Assembly (NCBI RefSeq): GCF_023276375.1
Contig: NZ_JALLPK010000004.1
Location: forward strand, 186,001 to 250,000
Origin: Halocatena marina
GTDB taxonomy: Archaea > Halobacteriota > Halobacteria > Halobacteriales > Haloarculaceae
Reading direction: 5' to 3'
DNA: 64,000 nt
The stretch's first letter is position 1; the number at the start of each line of letters is the position of its first letter. Made by a program: the position numbers and the translations under genes. The notes below the pieces were generated by a model, which was given only the letters and a program-made list of their open reading frames with translations, was not told the DNA's origin and searched no databases. Shown one piece after another: positions 8,645 to 17,666 of this stretch.

Positions 8645-8947
8645 GATAGGATTTGTCGCCACCCCGAACTCCATCTCGCGTACCGCGCGTGCCGAGAATA
8701 CGACGCCGATGAGCGGTCTACGATGGTCATGTATACGAGCACTGAACCCTGCCCGATGTGTGCTGGCGGGATGACGACAGCTGGGTCCGGACGCGTCGTC
8801 TACTGTGTCGGAACTGATGAAATCGCGGCGTTCACAGGAAACGAGCCAACGGTCCGTTCCGCGGATATCCTAGATGACATCAGCGACGTTGTCGGACCCA
8901 TTTTGAACGATGAAGGCCGCCAGATTCACCAGGAGTTCGACTGGTGA
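8645..8947 (+). pseudogene. Nucleoside deaminase, 5'-truncated
   Basis: In one frame the sequence reads ICRHPELHLAYRACREYDADE then MYTSTEPCPMCAGG. These are the zinc-binding H-x-E and P-C-x-x-C motifs of the cytidine/guanine deaminase fold, followed by GRVVYCVGTDEIAAFTG and a normal C-terminus. The roughly 40-50 N-terminal residues usual in the family are missing and no start codon precedes the HPE motif; the first ATG (8723) is after it. Hence probably a dead gene, although all zinc ligands survive. Confidence 0.7.
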
Positions 8948-9120
8948 CTCCTCCGAACGCCAATTTGCCGATCCGTGAGGTGTTATAGAAGAATTCACAC
9001 ACCGCTATGCGCTGTCCGATGAATGATTAGTATAGGGAAAGCAGTGACCGAAGCCCAATCCAACTGTCACAGAGCAATCTAACCGGTATCTCTAACTCCT
9101 AGACTAATAATTATCCCGGT

Positions 9121-10083
9121 ATGGGCTCTCGAAACTATCTGAGCACGTTAGAGGCAATCGGTGAAACACCGATGGTTGATCTTCCATCACTTCGTCCCAA
9201 AGAAGGGGCATCGATTTCGGTGAAATGGGAGGGAGCCAATCCCACGGGAAGTCTCAAAGACCGGATGGCACTTGCCATAGTCAAGGCTGCCCGGAAGCGG
9301 GGAGACATTGAGCCAGGTGATCCCGTCGTTGAGTTCACCGGTGGAAGCACCGGTACGAGTCTCGCATTCGTCTGTGCCGTTCTCGGACATCCGTTTCATG
9401 TCGTCACAGCAGACTGCGTCGCAGACGAGAAGATTGCCTCGATGCGCGCGCTTGGAGCACAGGTCAACCTCGTCGAAACACCCGATGGAACCGCACACGA
9501 TGGACTGTTCGACGACCTCCGTGAAGAAGCACTGAGGGTCCGTGACCAGACTGGCGCTTACTTCACTAACCAGTTCGAGAACCATGACCAGCTCGACGGG
9601 TACGAGGCATTCGGGAACGAGATTCTCAATCAGCGGCACGATGTCGATGAGTTCGTTATGATCGTCGGTACTGGTGGTTGTGCGATGGGTACTGCGCGAG
9701 CACTTCGTGGCGCCGATGCCAATGTTCGAATCTCCGTCGTCGAGCCTGCGGAGTCCCCAGTCCTCACAGAGGGAACGACTGGTGAACACAGTGTACAGGG
9801 GACGGCAATCGTCGGGTCACCACCGCTGGTTGACGACGACGCCTACGATCGGGTGTACACAATCCCGAATGAGGACGGCATCAAGTGTGTCCGCGAGATA
9901 GCGCAGGAAGAGGGTATACTCGTTGGAACGAGTACCGGGATGAACGTTACAGCTGCCCAGCAAATCGCCGCTAATCGTGATCCAGATGCCACTGTCGTTA
10001 CAGTCGCCTGCGATACCGGGCTCAAGTATCTCTCCGGCGGACTGTACGAAGGACTCGAAGAGTCGACGTTCTGTCTCTGTTGA
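9121..10083 (+). CDS. PLP-dependent cysteine synthase family protein
   Basis: A 320-residue fold-type II PLP enzyme. K46 in NPTGSLKDRM is the Schiff-base lysine, TGGSTGTSLA is the phosphate/substrate loop and GTGGCAMGTARAL is the PLP-phosphate glycine loop. It resembles CysK/CysM-type O-acetylserine sulfhydrylases and cystathionine beta-synthase cores; the exact substrate is unsettled. Length is normal for a catalytic core without a CBS domain. The C-terminus ends CLC. It stands alone, 120 bases after a dead deaminase. Confidence 0.85.
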   Translation: MGSRNYLSTLEAIGETPMVDLPSLRPKEGASISVKWEGANPTGSLKDRMALAIVKAARKRGDIEPGDPVVEFTGGSTGTSLAFVCAVLGHPFHVVTADCVADEKIASMRALGAQVNLVETPDGTAHDGLFDDLREEALRVRDQTGAYFTNQFENHDQLDGYEAFGNEILNQRHDVDEFVMIVGTGGCAMGTARALRGADANVRISVVEPAESPVLTEGTTGEHSVQGTAIVGSPPLVDDDAYDRVYTIPNEDGIKCVREIAQEEGILVGTSTGMNVTAAQQIAANRDPDATVVTVACDTGLKYLSGGLYEGLEESTFCLC

Positions 10084-10128
10084 ATCGAGGCGGTTTTCGA
10101 AACTCACTGTCGTTATCTGGAATTTATA

Positions 10129-10145
10129 TTGATACAATATATCAA
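10129..10145. promoter_or_regulatory. Inverted repeat TTGATA-N5-TATCAA
   Basis: Two perfect 6-base arms in a very AT-rich stretch just after the cysteine-synthase-family gene. It could be an operator or part of a terminator; no gene start is near on the plus strand. Confidence 0.3.
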
Positions 10146-10265
10146 CATATTAAATATTATGGTTGTCGATCGGTCTTTACTCAGATCTACTGAGAGGGCG
10201 GTTCACCGGAACGTGGATGAAATCACTCCTTGCGGAGAGTTCTATGAAACACTTGAGCCGTGTTG

Positions 10266-10461
10266 TTAGTGCCCTCCAGAGACGAGTTGGAGGCCGACGA
10301 TTCCGAAGACGATTACAGATGAAGAGGAGGCGGACACTCGTCGCAGGTTCGTCGAATAGGACGATACCGAGCGAAGCGGTTCTGACAGCGCCGATCCCCG
10401 TCCAGACAGCATACGCAGTCCCGATCGGCAGGTCTTGTATCACTTTGGTGAGTAACACCAT
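10266..10461 (-). pseudogene. SMR small multidrug efflux protein, truncated and frameshifted
   Basis: The minus-strand frame contains DLPIGTAYAVWTGIGAV, the hallmark third-helix region of small multidrug resistance transporters, then GIVLFDEPATSVRLLFI. At that point a frameshift occurs: the neighbouring frame continues VIVFGIVGLQLVSGGH and stops at 10266, as intact SMR proteins do. The first roughly 40 residues, with the essential Glu in helix 1, are absent. A decayed gene. Confidence 0.8.
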
Positions 10462-10656
10462 ACTGATCTGAAGTCGGCTAGGTGGGCAGTTAATGCACGG
10501 ACTGCCTATTTATTGCGACTTCTTTCTCCATGTATCGAGGAATCTACCGACAGTATTGAACTGAGCCCTTGGAATCAAGGCTGTGTGGGATGAAATGAAC
10601 AGGTGGCTGGCAGGGCTGCCGCTCACGGACGGGCAATCACAGGGGACAGCTGAGCC

Positions 10657-11100
10657 TCAATCAGGTGGATCGAGGCCGTAGTACTGCTTCGCCACGGTCA
10701 GGAACTGGTTCGCGTCGACGCGCGGTGAGTAATTCGGGAGCGTCTCGAACCCGAGATCATGACGCAGCGAGGGATGCGCTCGGAGGTGGTCGTGGAGGGC
10801 AGTTTCGTCCCAGCCGTTGATCTCCTCGATGATGAAGCCCCGGACCAGTAGCGCCATTGGGTATGGTCCCGAGTACGGCGCTAACGAATCATGCGCGGTG
10901 AACGTACAGCGATCAATCGGCAGACCACGGACCAACGTCTCGATATCCGCGTAGTCCGTAGCACGCTCGCATTGCGATTACGCGATGGTGGCGACCTCCG
11001 TGACCAATCCATCAAGATCGTCGTCTATCTCTTTGGAATCGGTATCAAAAAAGCGGGACTGGGCGTGGCGGTCGGTGGAGATGTGAGTGAGAATTGGTGC
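10657..11100 (-). mobile_element. Transposase 5' fragment, copy 2
   Basis: Minus-strand similarity to copy 1: KEIDDDLDGLVTEVATIA, an in-frame stop at about 10978, then ERATDYADIETLVRGL, YSGPYPMALLVRGFIIEEIN and DETALHDHLRAHPSLRHDLG. After ETLPN (about 10735) the sequence becomes unrelated. It lies directly downstream of the second ABC exporter permease, in the same orientation as copy 1 behind the first exporter. Confidence 0.7.
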
Positions 11101-11155
11101 GACTGTGTTCGCCGAATCATTCGATTGGTCTGCGGTCGGTGTCTTCGTTACTCTA

Positions 11156-11989
11156 CTACGCCACATCAGTGCCTGACGCCTGGGTGAGCATACGGACAGC
11201 AATCGCACCGAACACAAGGTCAAGACCGATCAGAACCGCGAGATTAGAGAGGATCACGTCCCAAGACCAGCCGGTAATTATGAGCGCCCGTGTCGCGTCT
11301 ACACCGTAGGTGACGGGGTTGACACTGCTGACGATCTGGATCCAGCCCGGCAACGTTTCGACGGGGAGAAACGCACTGGAGAGGAATAACAGAGGGAATA
11401 CAAGTAAGTTCGTAAACAAGACTGTCGCCCCCGAATCGCGGGTGAGAAGAGCGACGATGATTGAGAATCCCACGTACCATCCGGCAAAGACGATACCGAT
11501 GCCGATAATAACGAGTCCGCCCCACACACCGGTTGCAAAGGTTGCCCCGAACAACCACCCGAGTACTAAGATGATGACAATCTGAACGGTCACCATCGTC
11601 ATCTCCGCGAGTGTTTTCCCCAAGAATATCCCAGCACGGCTCATCGGTGAAACTAGTACCTTTTCGAATATCCCATAATTTATATCGTCAAGTAGCTCTG
11701 TACCGGATGTCGCTGCTCCAGTGAGTGACACCATTATCACAATAGCGGGTAGCAAAAAACTCTCGTACACAATTGTTCCACTACCTCGACTGACTGCATC
11801 CGTCATCACCTGACCAAACACCTCCAGGAATAGGATGAGAAAGATCACCGGCTGAATGAGTGATCCAACGAGCGCGAACGGATTCCGAACCAACTTGCGA
11901 CCCCACCGCATGAAGTTTGCCCATACATCAGTCCTGAAGGAGTTGTTGACCGACTTTTGGCCGGAATTGGTTGCGGTTTTGATGGTCAT
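11156..11989 (-). CDS. ABC-2 type exporter permease, second copy
   Basis: A 277-residue ABC-2 permease with about six membrane segments. It shares the loop LLDDINYGIFEKVLVSPMSR and the C-terminal block WIQIVSSVNPVTYGVDATRA with the permease at 6168-7070. It overlaps the ATPase gene upstream by four bases. Its 3' end is followed by transposase copy 2. Likely to pair with the 11986-12984 ATPase in a drug/lipid-type exporter. Confidence 0.9.
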   Translation of the reverse strand: MTIKTATNSGQKSVNNSFRTDVWANFMRWGRKLVRNPFALVGSLIQPVIFLILFLEVFGQVMTDAVSRGSGTIVYESFLLPAIVIMVSLTGAATSGTELLDDINYGIFEKVLVSPMSRAGIFLGKTLAEMTMVTVQIVIILVLGWLFGATFATGVWGGLVIIGIGIVFAGWYVGFSIIVALLTRDSGATVLFTNLLVFPLLFLSSAFLPVETLPGWIQIVSSVNPVTYGVDATRALIITGWSWDVILSNLAVLIGLDLVFGAIAVRMLTQASGTDVA

Positions 11990-12984
11990 TGTGTCACCTC
12001 TGGGGTCACCTGATCGTCATGTGTTTGAGAGTCTTCGATGTGTTCACCTGTGATCGCAAGGAACACATCATCAAGCGTTGGTGTACGGATAGCAAATCCT
12101 GTTATAGCTACGTCCGCATTAAGCAGTTCCAGTAAGAGGTCCTGGCTGTGGTTCTGTACTGCCCGTGAGGCTACACTCAGTCCATCCGGTCTGCTCTCAA
12201 TAGTGGGCTCGTCCGGAAAGACCGATGACTTGTGTACTACCTCAGCGGCGCGCGTACGCATATCGTCTTCATCTTCAATTTCAAGGTCAAGGATGTCACC
12301 GCCGACCTGTTGTTTGAGTTCAGTTGGCGAACCGGTTGCAATGATTTCTCCATCAAGAATAATTCCGATACGGTCGCAAAGCTGGTCAGCTTCCTCAAGA
12401 TATTGTGTAGTAAGGAAGATCGTTGTCCCCTCACTGTTGATGCGCCGAAAGTAGTCCCAGAGCCGATTTCGTGCTTTCGGATCGAGCCCCGTTGTCGGCT
12501 CGTCGAGAAATACTAACGATGGCTGGTGAACCAACGCCGTCGCGGCGTCCAACCGCTTTTGCATTCCGCCAGAGAAATCATCGGGTCGTTTATCTGCTAC
12601 ATCTGTGAGATCAGTGAGCTCAAGCAATTCTTCAATGCGATGCTCGCGCTCGGAATGGGGAACGTTGTAGGCCTCACAGGCAAATCTAATATTCTCGCGG
12701 GCAGTGAGCTGATAATCGACGAGAGTCTCCTGAGCCATGTAGCCAATGGATTGGCGAATCAGCCGTGGATCGGTTTTCGCGTCGAAGCCGTTGACCTCCG
12801 CCATCCCGGCAGTCGGTTGCAGCAGTGTCGCAAGAATCTTGATGGTCGTGGTCTTTCCTGCCCCGTTTGGACCCAGGAACCCGAAGAACTCTCCATCGGG
12901 TATCTCTAGGTCAATTCCTTTGACTGCCTCGGTTCCATCACTGTAGGTCAGTTCGACATCTTCTATAACGATGGTATTGGTCAT
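11986..12984 (-). CDS. ABC exporter ATPase (DrrA-type), second copy
   Basis: A 332-residue ATPase: Walker A GPNGAGKTT, Q-loop GYMAQET, signature FSGGMQKRL, Walker B LVFLDEPTTGLDP and the DrrA C-terminal extension (GFAIRTPTLDDVFLAITGE). Closely related to the ATPase at 5128-6171 but diverged enough to be an old paralogue. First gene of a two-gene minus-strand operon. A 16-base palindrome at 13167-13182 lies about 180 bases upstream. Confidence 0.9.
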   Translation of the reverse strand: MTNTIVIEDVELTYSDGTEAVKGIDLEIPDGEFFGFLGPNGAGKTTTIKILATLLQPTAGMAEVNGFDAKTDPRLIRQSIGYMAQETLVDYQLTARENIRFACEAYNVPHSEREHRIEELLELTDLTDVADKRPDDFSGGMQKRLDAATALVHQPSLVFLDEPTTGLDPKARNRLWDYFRRINSEGTTIFLTTQYLEEADQLCDRIGIILDGEIIATGSPTELKQQVGGDILDLEIEDEDDMRTRAAEVVHKSSVFPDEPTIESRPDGLSVASRAVQNHSQDLLLELLNADVAITGFAIRTPTLDDVFLAITGEHIEDSQTHDDQVTPEVTQ

Positions 12985-13364
12985 GAAACCACCCCGTTCA
13001 GAAGGAAATTGTCAATAATAGATGAGATGTTGGATTTCACTTGTTTACTCGTATTCATTATCGTGATTGTTTCTCCGCCGGGAGAGAAACTCCAGGTGGC
13101 CAGTCGCTTCATACTCAGGACTTGAGGGAGGGAACCAGATAATGTTTCTGAACAATCATGTTACGTACGTACCATGGTACGTTTGTCCCACGTTAAAGGC
13201 ATTTAGAGCGCGCGAACGACAGATGTGTGAATTGCACAGGAAAAGTAATCATTCAGATATATCTGGTCTCCATATAGTCGATTTAGTCATTCAATTCTTA
13301 ATACATATATCAATTAAACTAAATTTTATACTCGGTCGTGCATGAGAGATTTACCTGCCTGGCT
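12985..13364. other. Upstream region of second ABC exporter
   Basis: No gene seen. It holds the perfect palindrome at 13167-13182 and an AT-rich stretch (13290-13330) leading into transposase copy 3. Confidence 0.4.
13167..13182. promoter_or_regulatory. Perfect 16-bp palindrome ACGTACCATGGTACGT
   Basis: Fully self-complementary and preceded by another acgt. It lies 183 bases before the start of the second ABC exporter operon. Palindromes of this length fit binding by a dimeric repressor such as TetR or MarR, but no such gene is adjacent. Confidence 0.45.
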
Positions 13365-13550
13365 TCAGGTCTCGACATCGGCATAGTCCGTGGCGTGCTC
13401 GTACTGCGATTGTGCGATGATAGTGACAGCCAAGACAACGCCCTCAAGATCGCTCTCCGGCTTTGACGGATCTGCGTGGAGAATTTGAGCCCACTCATGG
13501 TGACTATCCTCACCGAGAGCGAGGAGCGGCGTGATCGGACTCGATGTCAT
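13365..13550 (-). mobile_element. Transposase 5' fragment, copy 3
   Basis: A minus-strand frame from an ATG at 13550 reads MTSSPITPLLALGED..., then QSQYEHATDYADVET and a stop. It matches the first part of copies 1 and 2 up to the DIETL position. Its start overlaps the stop of the MFS gene (13547), so the element has landed exactly at the end of that gene. Confidence 0.65.
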
Positions 13551-14770
13551 GAAGAAGTGACTGATTCGTGTTCCGTTTCCATCTCCAGGAATGGTCGTCC
13601 AATAATGAGAATGAAGAACACTCCTACAGCGAGGACCCCGCCAGACACCACCAGTACCCACAGGGGTGAGGTAGCGTCTGCAACCCATCCGCTTGCGACT
13701 TGCGCTGGGACACTCACTAACGAACTCACCAGCGCCAGCGAACTGATTATGGTCGCCCGGACGGCGGAATCAATGCGGTGGTTGACATATCCACTAGCGA
13801 GCGCGCGTGTTGCGTCGAATGTCCCCCGAGCAAACACGAACACCGGAAGGGCGAACAATGGAATAATTGTGAGTGACAACAACCCCCCAGCGATGAGCAA
13901 CGGAACGGCGAAAAACCAGCGACGGTACCCAACTCGGGTCTCAATCACACTTATGTTGTAGCTAATAATCGCAGCGAGGAGGCTGAATGCGGCGTACAGC
14001 CAGCCAAGAAGGGACTTGACGGTACCAGATGTCACGCCAGCGTTCACAAGCACAGTCTTCGTGACCGGCTGGACTTGAAGAATGAGTATGTCAATAATGG
14101 GTACAAAAAGCGTGAAATAGTAGACAATGAACCAGCGAAGCGATGGGTGAGAAAGCGACGTACTAATCACGCGGAAGATGTCTCCAACACCCAGCGATTG
14201 TGACCTGCTTGATCTAGTCGGTTCCGGTAACGGAACGAGGGCGAGAAGACCAAGAGCGCTCACAGCAGCCGCGACGAAAAACGGAAGCGAGAGATCAATT
14301 TGACCCAGATACCCGCCGAGAATCGACCCAACACCTCCGACGAACAATCCGGCCGCTGTTCCGCGTCCCTTGACCGTTGTGAATACCATGCTGGATGACC
14401 GATCGGCGAGCGTATCGTACAACCACGCGTCGTCGCTTCCGGATCGGAAGTTGTACCCCATTGACCAGATAACGTAGAAACCGATCAAGACGGAAAATGT
14501 CTCTGTGAGTCCGATACCAATCAGAGCGACAGTGATGAGAGCCGTGCCAACCAGCAAACTATTGCGGCGACCAAGCCGATCTCCAAGGTATCCCGTCGGG
14601 ACTTCACCGAGTACCGTCGTTAGCGCATAGAGTCCTTCGAGGAGTGCGACCTGTGTGTATGTCAACCCTTGTGCAAGCAGATAGAGGATGAGGATCGGTC
14701 GGTAGAACCCGACTGCTTTCGTTGCCTTATAGCAGTAATAGAGCTTAACTGGTCGGTGGGACAATCGCAT
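13547..14770 (-). CDS. MFS transporter
   Basis: A 407-residue major facilitator with about 12 membrane segments. Motif A is GYLGDRLGRRNSL in the loop between helices 2 and 3, and a similar basic loop is absent in the second half. The cargo cannot be inferred. It is divergent from the zinc-ribbon HTH gene at 14882 with a 110-base gap, so the two may be linked. The C-terminus (MEVETEHESV-like acidic tail) is immediately followed by transposase copy 3, which may have replaced the terminator. Confidence 0.85.
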   Translation of the reverse strand: MRLSHRPVKLYYCYKATKAVGFYRPILILYLLAQGLTYTQVALLEGLYALTTVLGEVPTGYLGDRLGRRNSLLVGTALITVALIGIGLTETFSVLIGFYVIWSMGYNFRSGSDDAWLYDTLADRSSSMVFTTVKGRGTAAGLFVGGVGSILGGYLGQIDLSLPFFVAAAVSALGLLALVPLPEPTRSSRSQSLGVGDIFRVISTSLSHPSLRWFIVYYFTLFVPIIDILILQVQPVTKTVLVNAGVTSGTVKSLLGWLYAAFSLLAAIISYNISVIETRVGYRRWFFAVPLLIAGGLLSLTIIPLFALPVFVFARGTFDATRALASGYVNHRIDSAVRATIISSLALVSSLVSVPAQVASGWVADATSPLWVLVVSGGVLAVGVFFILIIGRPFLEMETEHESVTSS

Positions 14771-14881
14771 ACGCTACCCTACGAATCCGACACATGAAAC
14801 AATTCTGAGCATATTATTGCACATAGATTGCTGACATATGTTCTCAGGAGCGTCTATATCCCCTCCGCGATAACCTAGTGT

Positions 14882-15745
14882 ATGGACGATAGTTCGGAGA
14901 TCGGAGATATCTTAGCAGCAATCGGGAACGAGCGCCGGATCGCAATTCTCTATGAACTCCAGCAAGCGTATCGCCATGACGAATCCAGCCTTCCATACGC
15001 AACTCTCAAGCGACGTGTCGGCATCCGAGATAGTGGGAACTTTAACTATCACCTCCAGCAGCTCGTTGGACGGTTCGTATTCGAAGCAGACGACGGATAT
15101 GCGCTCACGTATGCCGGTCGAAAGATCGTCAGTGCTCTCTCTGCGGGTATCTTCACTGAACGGGCTGGCAAGCGACGTTTGGACGCTTCAGGAACCTGTT
15201 ACGCCTGTGGTGAAGCAGCCCTCGTCGCGCGGTACGAACAGGAACGTTTGTACATTACCTGTCAGGCGTGTGGTGAGGAAGTGTTTCACGCTCCGTTTCC
15301 ACCGGCACCAGTTGCTCAACGTGACGACCGACTCCACGCGTTCGAGGTATGGTCACGGCGATGGAACGCACTTGCGGCTACGGGAACATGTCCGGAATGT
15401 GGCTCAGAAATGAACACGACATTGACTACTCAGACTCCGATGACAAGTATCGGCAATGTGAGCCATCGATTCTTGTATACCTGTACGAACTGCTGGGCAC
15501 GTGTGTATCTCCCGGTTGGTTGTGCGGTTCGCGATCATCCGTCCGTCATCGGATTCCATGCCTCTCATAATGCCGAACTCGATACCCAACCGCTATGGAA
15601 TCTTTCCTGGGCGCTGAGTTGCGAGTACACCACTTTCGATAGCGATCACTCATGCGTTCACCTCCGGATACCAATCGAAACCGATGAACTTCACCTATCC
15701 GTCGACGATGGCGGGACTATTGTTTCAGTAGCTGAAGTTGGGTAG
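14882..15745 (+). CDS. ArsR-like winged-helix protein with zinc ribbons
   Basis: A 287-residue protein. Residues 1-85 form an ArsR-like winged helix (IGNERRIAILYELQQA, YATLKRRVGIRDSGNFNYHL). Two Cys4-type ribbons follow: CYACG...CQACG (about 108-130) and CPECG...CTNC (about 175-205). This layout is common in haloarchaeal regulators. It may control the divergent MFS gene. The leader is short, with the ATG close after a TATA-like stretch. Confidence 0.8.
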   Translation: MDDSSEIGDILAAIGNERRIAILYELQQAYRHDESSLPYATLKRRVGIRDSGNFNYHLQQLVGRFVFEADDGYALTYAGRKIVSALSAGIFTERAGKRRLDASGTCYACGEAALVARYEQERLYITCQACGEEVFHAPFPPAPVAQRDDRLHAFEVWSRRWNALAATGTCPECGSEMNTTLTTQTPMTSIGNVSHRFLYTCTNCWARVYLPVGCAVRDHPSVIGFHASHNAELDTQPLWNLSWALSCEYTTFDSDHSCVHLRIPIETDELHLSVDDGGTIVSVAEVG

Positions 15746-15912
15746 GTGAGATTTGGCAGTCCTATTCTCCTGCAAGATGTATGCTGTCGGAATAATTTTC
15801 AGTATTACTGATGATGGGCAGGTAAGATTCGTCATGCACGCCCCTGTGAAATTTGAACTCTGGATATAGATTCAGCACATGTTGTGCATGAGAAAACCAG
15901 CTGCCTGACTCC

Positions 15913-16636
15913 AGAATTATTGAAAGAAACACTGGTATTCCGACCGATGAAACAAAGACGTTTGTGACAACTATCGATGATCAATCATCGTTTCGTATAC
16001 CGGTTTTTCAGGGAGAACAATATAGCGGCTGAAAATGAGTACTGTGGAGAACTCACCCTAACAGACATCTCTCCTGCGAACGCAGAGGAACTGAATGTCG
16101 AGATAACAGTCAACGTCGACGAAAACAGGCAGGTCATGGTCGAACTCCATGCAGCCGATGCAACGGTTAGCGAGCGTATTCCTCTGGAAGAACTCGGCTA
16201 CGACCACGAATTCACTCGTCAGGTCGCCCCGGGAGTGATTGCGCGCGATCGACGGCTCGTACCGCTAGCATCTAGAACAGGTTTCTCTGATTCGACGCAC
16301 GGTCAGTCAGTTGGAGAGGTGAATCACACTCCCCCCGCCGAAGAACGAGACGAGTCCGTCACCCGTCCAGTCGAACACCCACCCACCTTCGAGCAGACTG
16401 AGGCGAGGCAGAGATATGTCAAACAGCTCATTCCTGTGCGAGATTCGATCGCGCGAACACTCACTCACGTTACCAACAACGACATTCGCAGCGGAATCGA
16501 AGCGATAGCGAGACAATTCATGGTCCTCATTTTTGGAGTAGAAGTGGGTGTCCAGTCCCCACAAAGATGTCACAGAATAATTTTCGCATTCTTTCGAAGC
16601 GTTCGAGATCATAGATACAGTGGATATCGTTATTGA
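15913..16636 (+). pseudogene. Hsp70 substrate-binding domain / GrpE-like remnant
   Basis: From about 15913 one frame reads RIIERNTGIPTDETKTF ... IPVFQGEQ, the start of a DnaK substrate-binding domain (compare IERNTTIPTKKS and VLQGER in DnaK). It hits a stop, and the frame opened at 15977 continues AAENEYCGELTLTDISPANA with ITVNVDENRQV, again DnaK-like. After a linker (PPAEERDESV) it turns GrpE-like: RQRYVKQLIPVRDSIARTL and DIRSGIEAIARQF, then loses similarity. The ATPase domain is missing and there is at least one frameshift. It may derive from an accessory hsp70-grpE pair fused by deletion. Confidence 0.6.
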
Positions 16637-16781
16637 TCAGTTCTCCCTCCGAAAAAAGACTTAGTTGACATGTGTCCGCTGAGTTCTTGTCGACTATTGT
16701 CTATTCATCCCCATAATTACCAAAATTCAATTCAGGAAAACTATACCCTCACCCACAGCCAAGTGAGAAAAGTAAACACCT

Positions 16782-17162
16782 ATGTCTGAACACATAATGC
16801 AACTCTCTACCTTCGATATTACGGAAGGTAAGTTGGAGGCCTTCAAGGCGAGCATAGAGAAATCAGTCACCTTCACTGAGGAAAACGGCCCGCAATTATT
16901 GGTGGAAGTCTATATCGATGAAGAGAACATGCAAGCGCATAGCTGCCAGATTCAACCCGACTCAGAGTCCATTCTGGCTCACTGGGATATGTCCGAACCA
17001 TATATCGATGACGTGATGGAAGCCTGTACGATGAAGCGCTTGGATATCTACGGGCAGCCGAATGATGAAGTGATGGCGGGTCTGGAGGAGTTAGCGGAAA
17101 AGATCCCGGTGACTGTCACGCCACACTTCACCGGCTTCAGCCGGTTTCAAACGCAGATTTGA
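16782..17162 (+). CDS. Hypothetical protein, dimeric alpha-beta barrel-like
   Basis: A 126-residue protein beginning MSEHIMQLSTFDITEGKLEA. The pattern of a strand, a helix (KLEAFKASIEKSVTF) and strands LLVEVYIDEENMQAHSCQI resembles antibiotic-biosynthesis-monooxygenase-type ferredoxin-like folds, but no catalytic signature is certain. It follows a 120-base AT-rich promoter region. The next frame overlaps its stop codon. Confidence 0.6.
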   Translation: MSEHIMQLSTFDITEGKLEAFKASIEKSVTFTEENGPQLLVEVYIDEENMQAHSCQIQPDSESILAHWDMSEPYIDDVMEACTMKRLDIYGQPNDEVMAGLEELAEKIPVTVTPHFTGFSRFQTQI

Positions 17163-17455
17163 GAGACTGCGATGTCACGGAGCTCATGCGCGTCACCGAG
17201 CAGGCGTGGGCTGTGGCGTACGGCGATATCTTCTCTCGAGAGACAATCGATGCGACGATGGAAGAGTTACGCGAATCGGACGTGACGCGCCAGCTCACCG
17301 AACTCTTGGACGACGATAGCGAACAGCTCACAGGCAGCGACGAAACTGATGAGGACCTCTCTTCGTCTGAATCCGGGGGGAATCAAGAAGATCAAGCGGC
17401 CACGATTGACGCGGCGATTTCAACGTTCGAGAACGGCTCGCAAGATGCTAACTAG
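17159..17455 (+). CDS. Small acidic protein with GNAT-like N-terminus (possible fragment)
   Basis: Begins at a TTG overlapping the previous stop. The first 35 residues (VTELMRVTEQAWAVAYGDIF) resemble the N-terminal helix region of GNAT acetyltransferases. The rest is acidic, low complexity (SDETDEDLSSSESGGNQED) and lacks the acetyl-CoA motif. It may be a truncated acetyltransferase read into unrelated sequence, or an intact small protein. Confidence 0.35.
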   Translation: MRDCDVTELMRVTEQAWAVAYGDIFSRETIDATMEELRESDVTRQLTELLDDDSEQLTGSDETDEDLSSSESGGNQEDQAATIDAAISTFENGSQDAN

Positions 17456-17666
17456 GTGCTTGTGGAACGTCACCCATCGATTGATGCGCTCCTTGCTCCG
17501 CCTGCCGCGAGATCAGCGCACAATCTGACAACTCTGGCAGTAAGATACAGGGATGGTTGCAGCACGAGAGCAGCGTGTCCCTCATCCACTGTGAGCCAGG
17601 ACTGCTGGTGAGAGAACATGCGAATAGAAGAATCGTCACTCGTACTGGCGTATCACTATCCACCAC

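Noticed and set aside
10163-10471. Plus-strand frame of 102 codons
   Set aside because: It lies opposite the SMR efflux remnant, whose conserved motif is on the minus strand.
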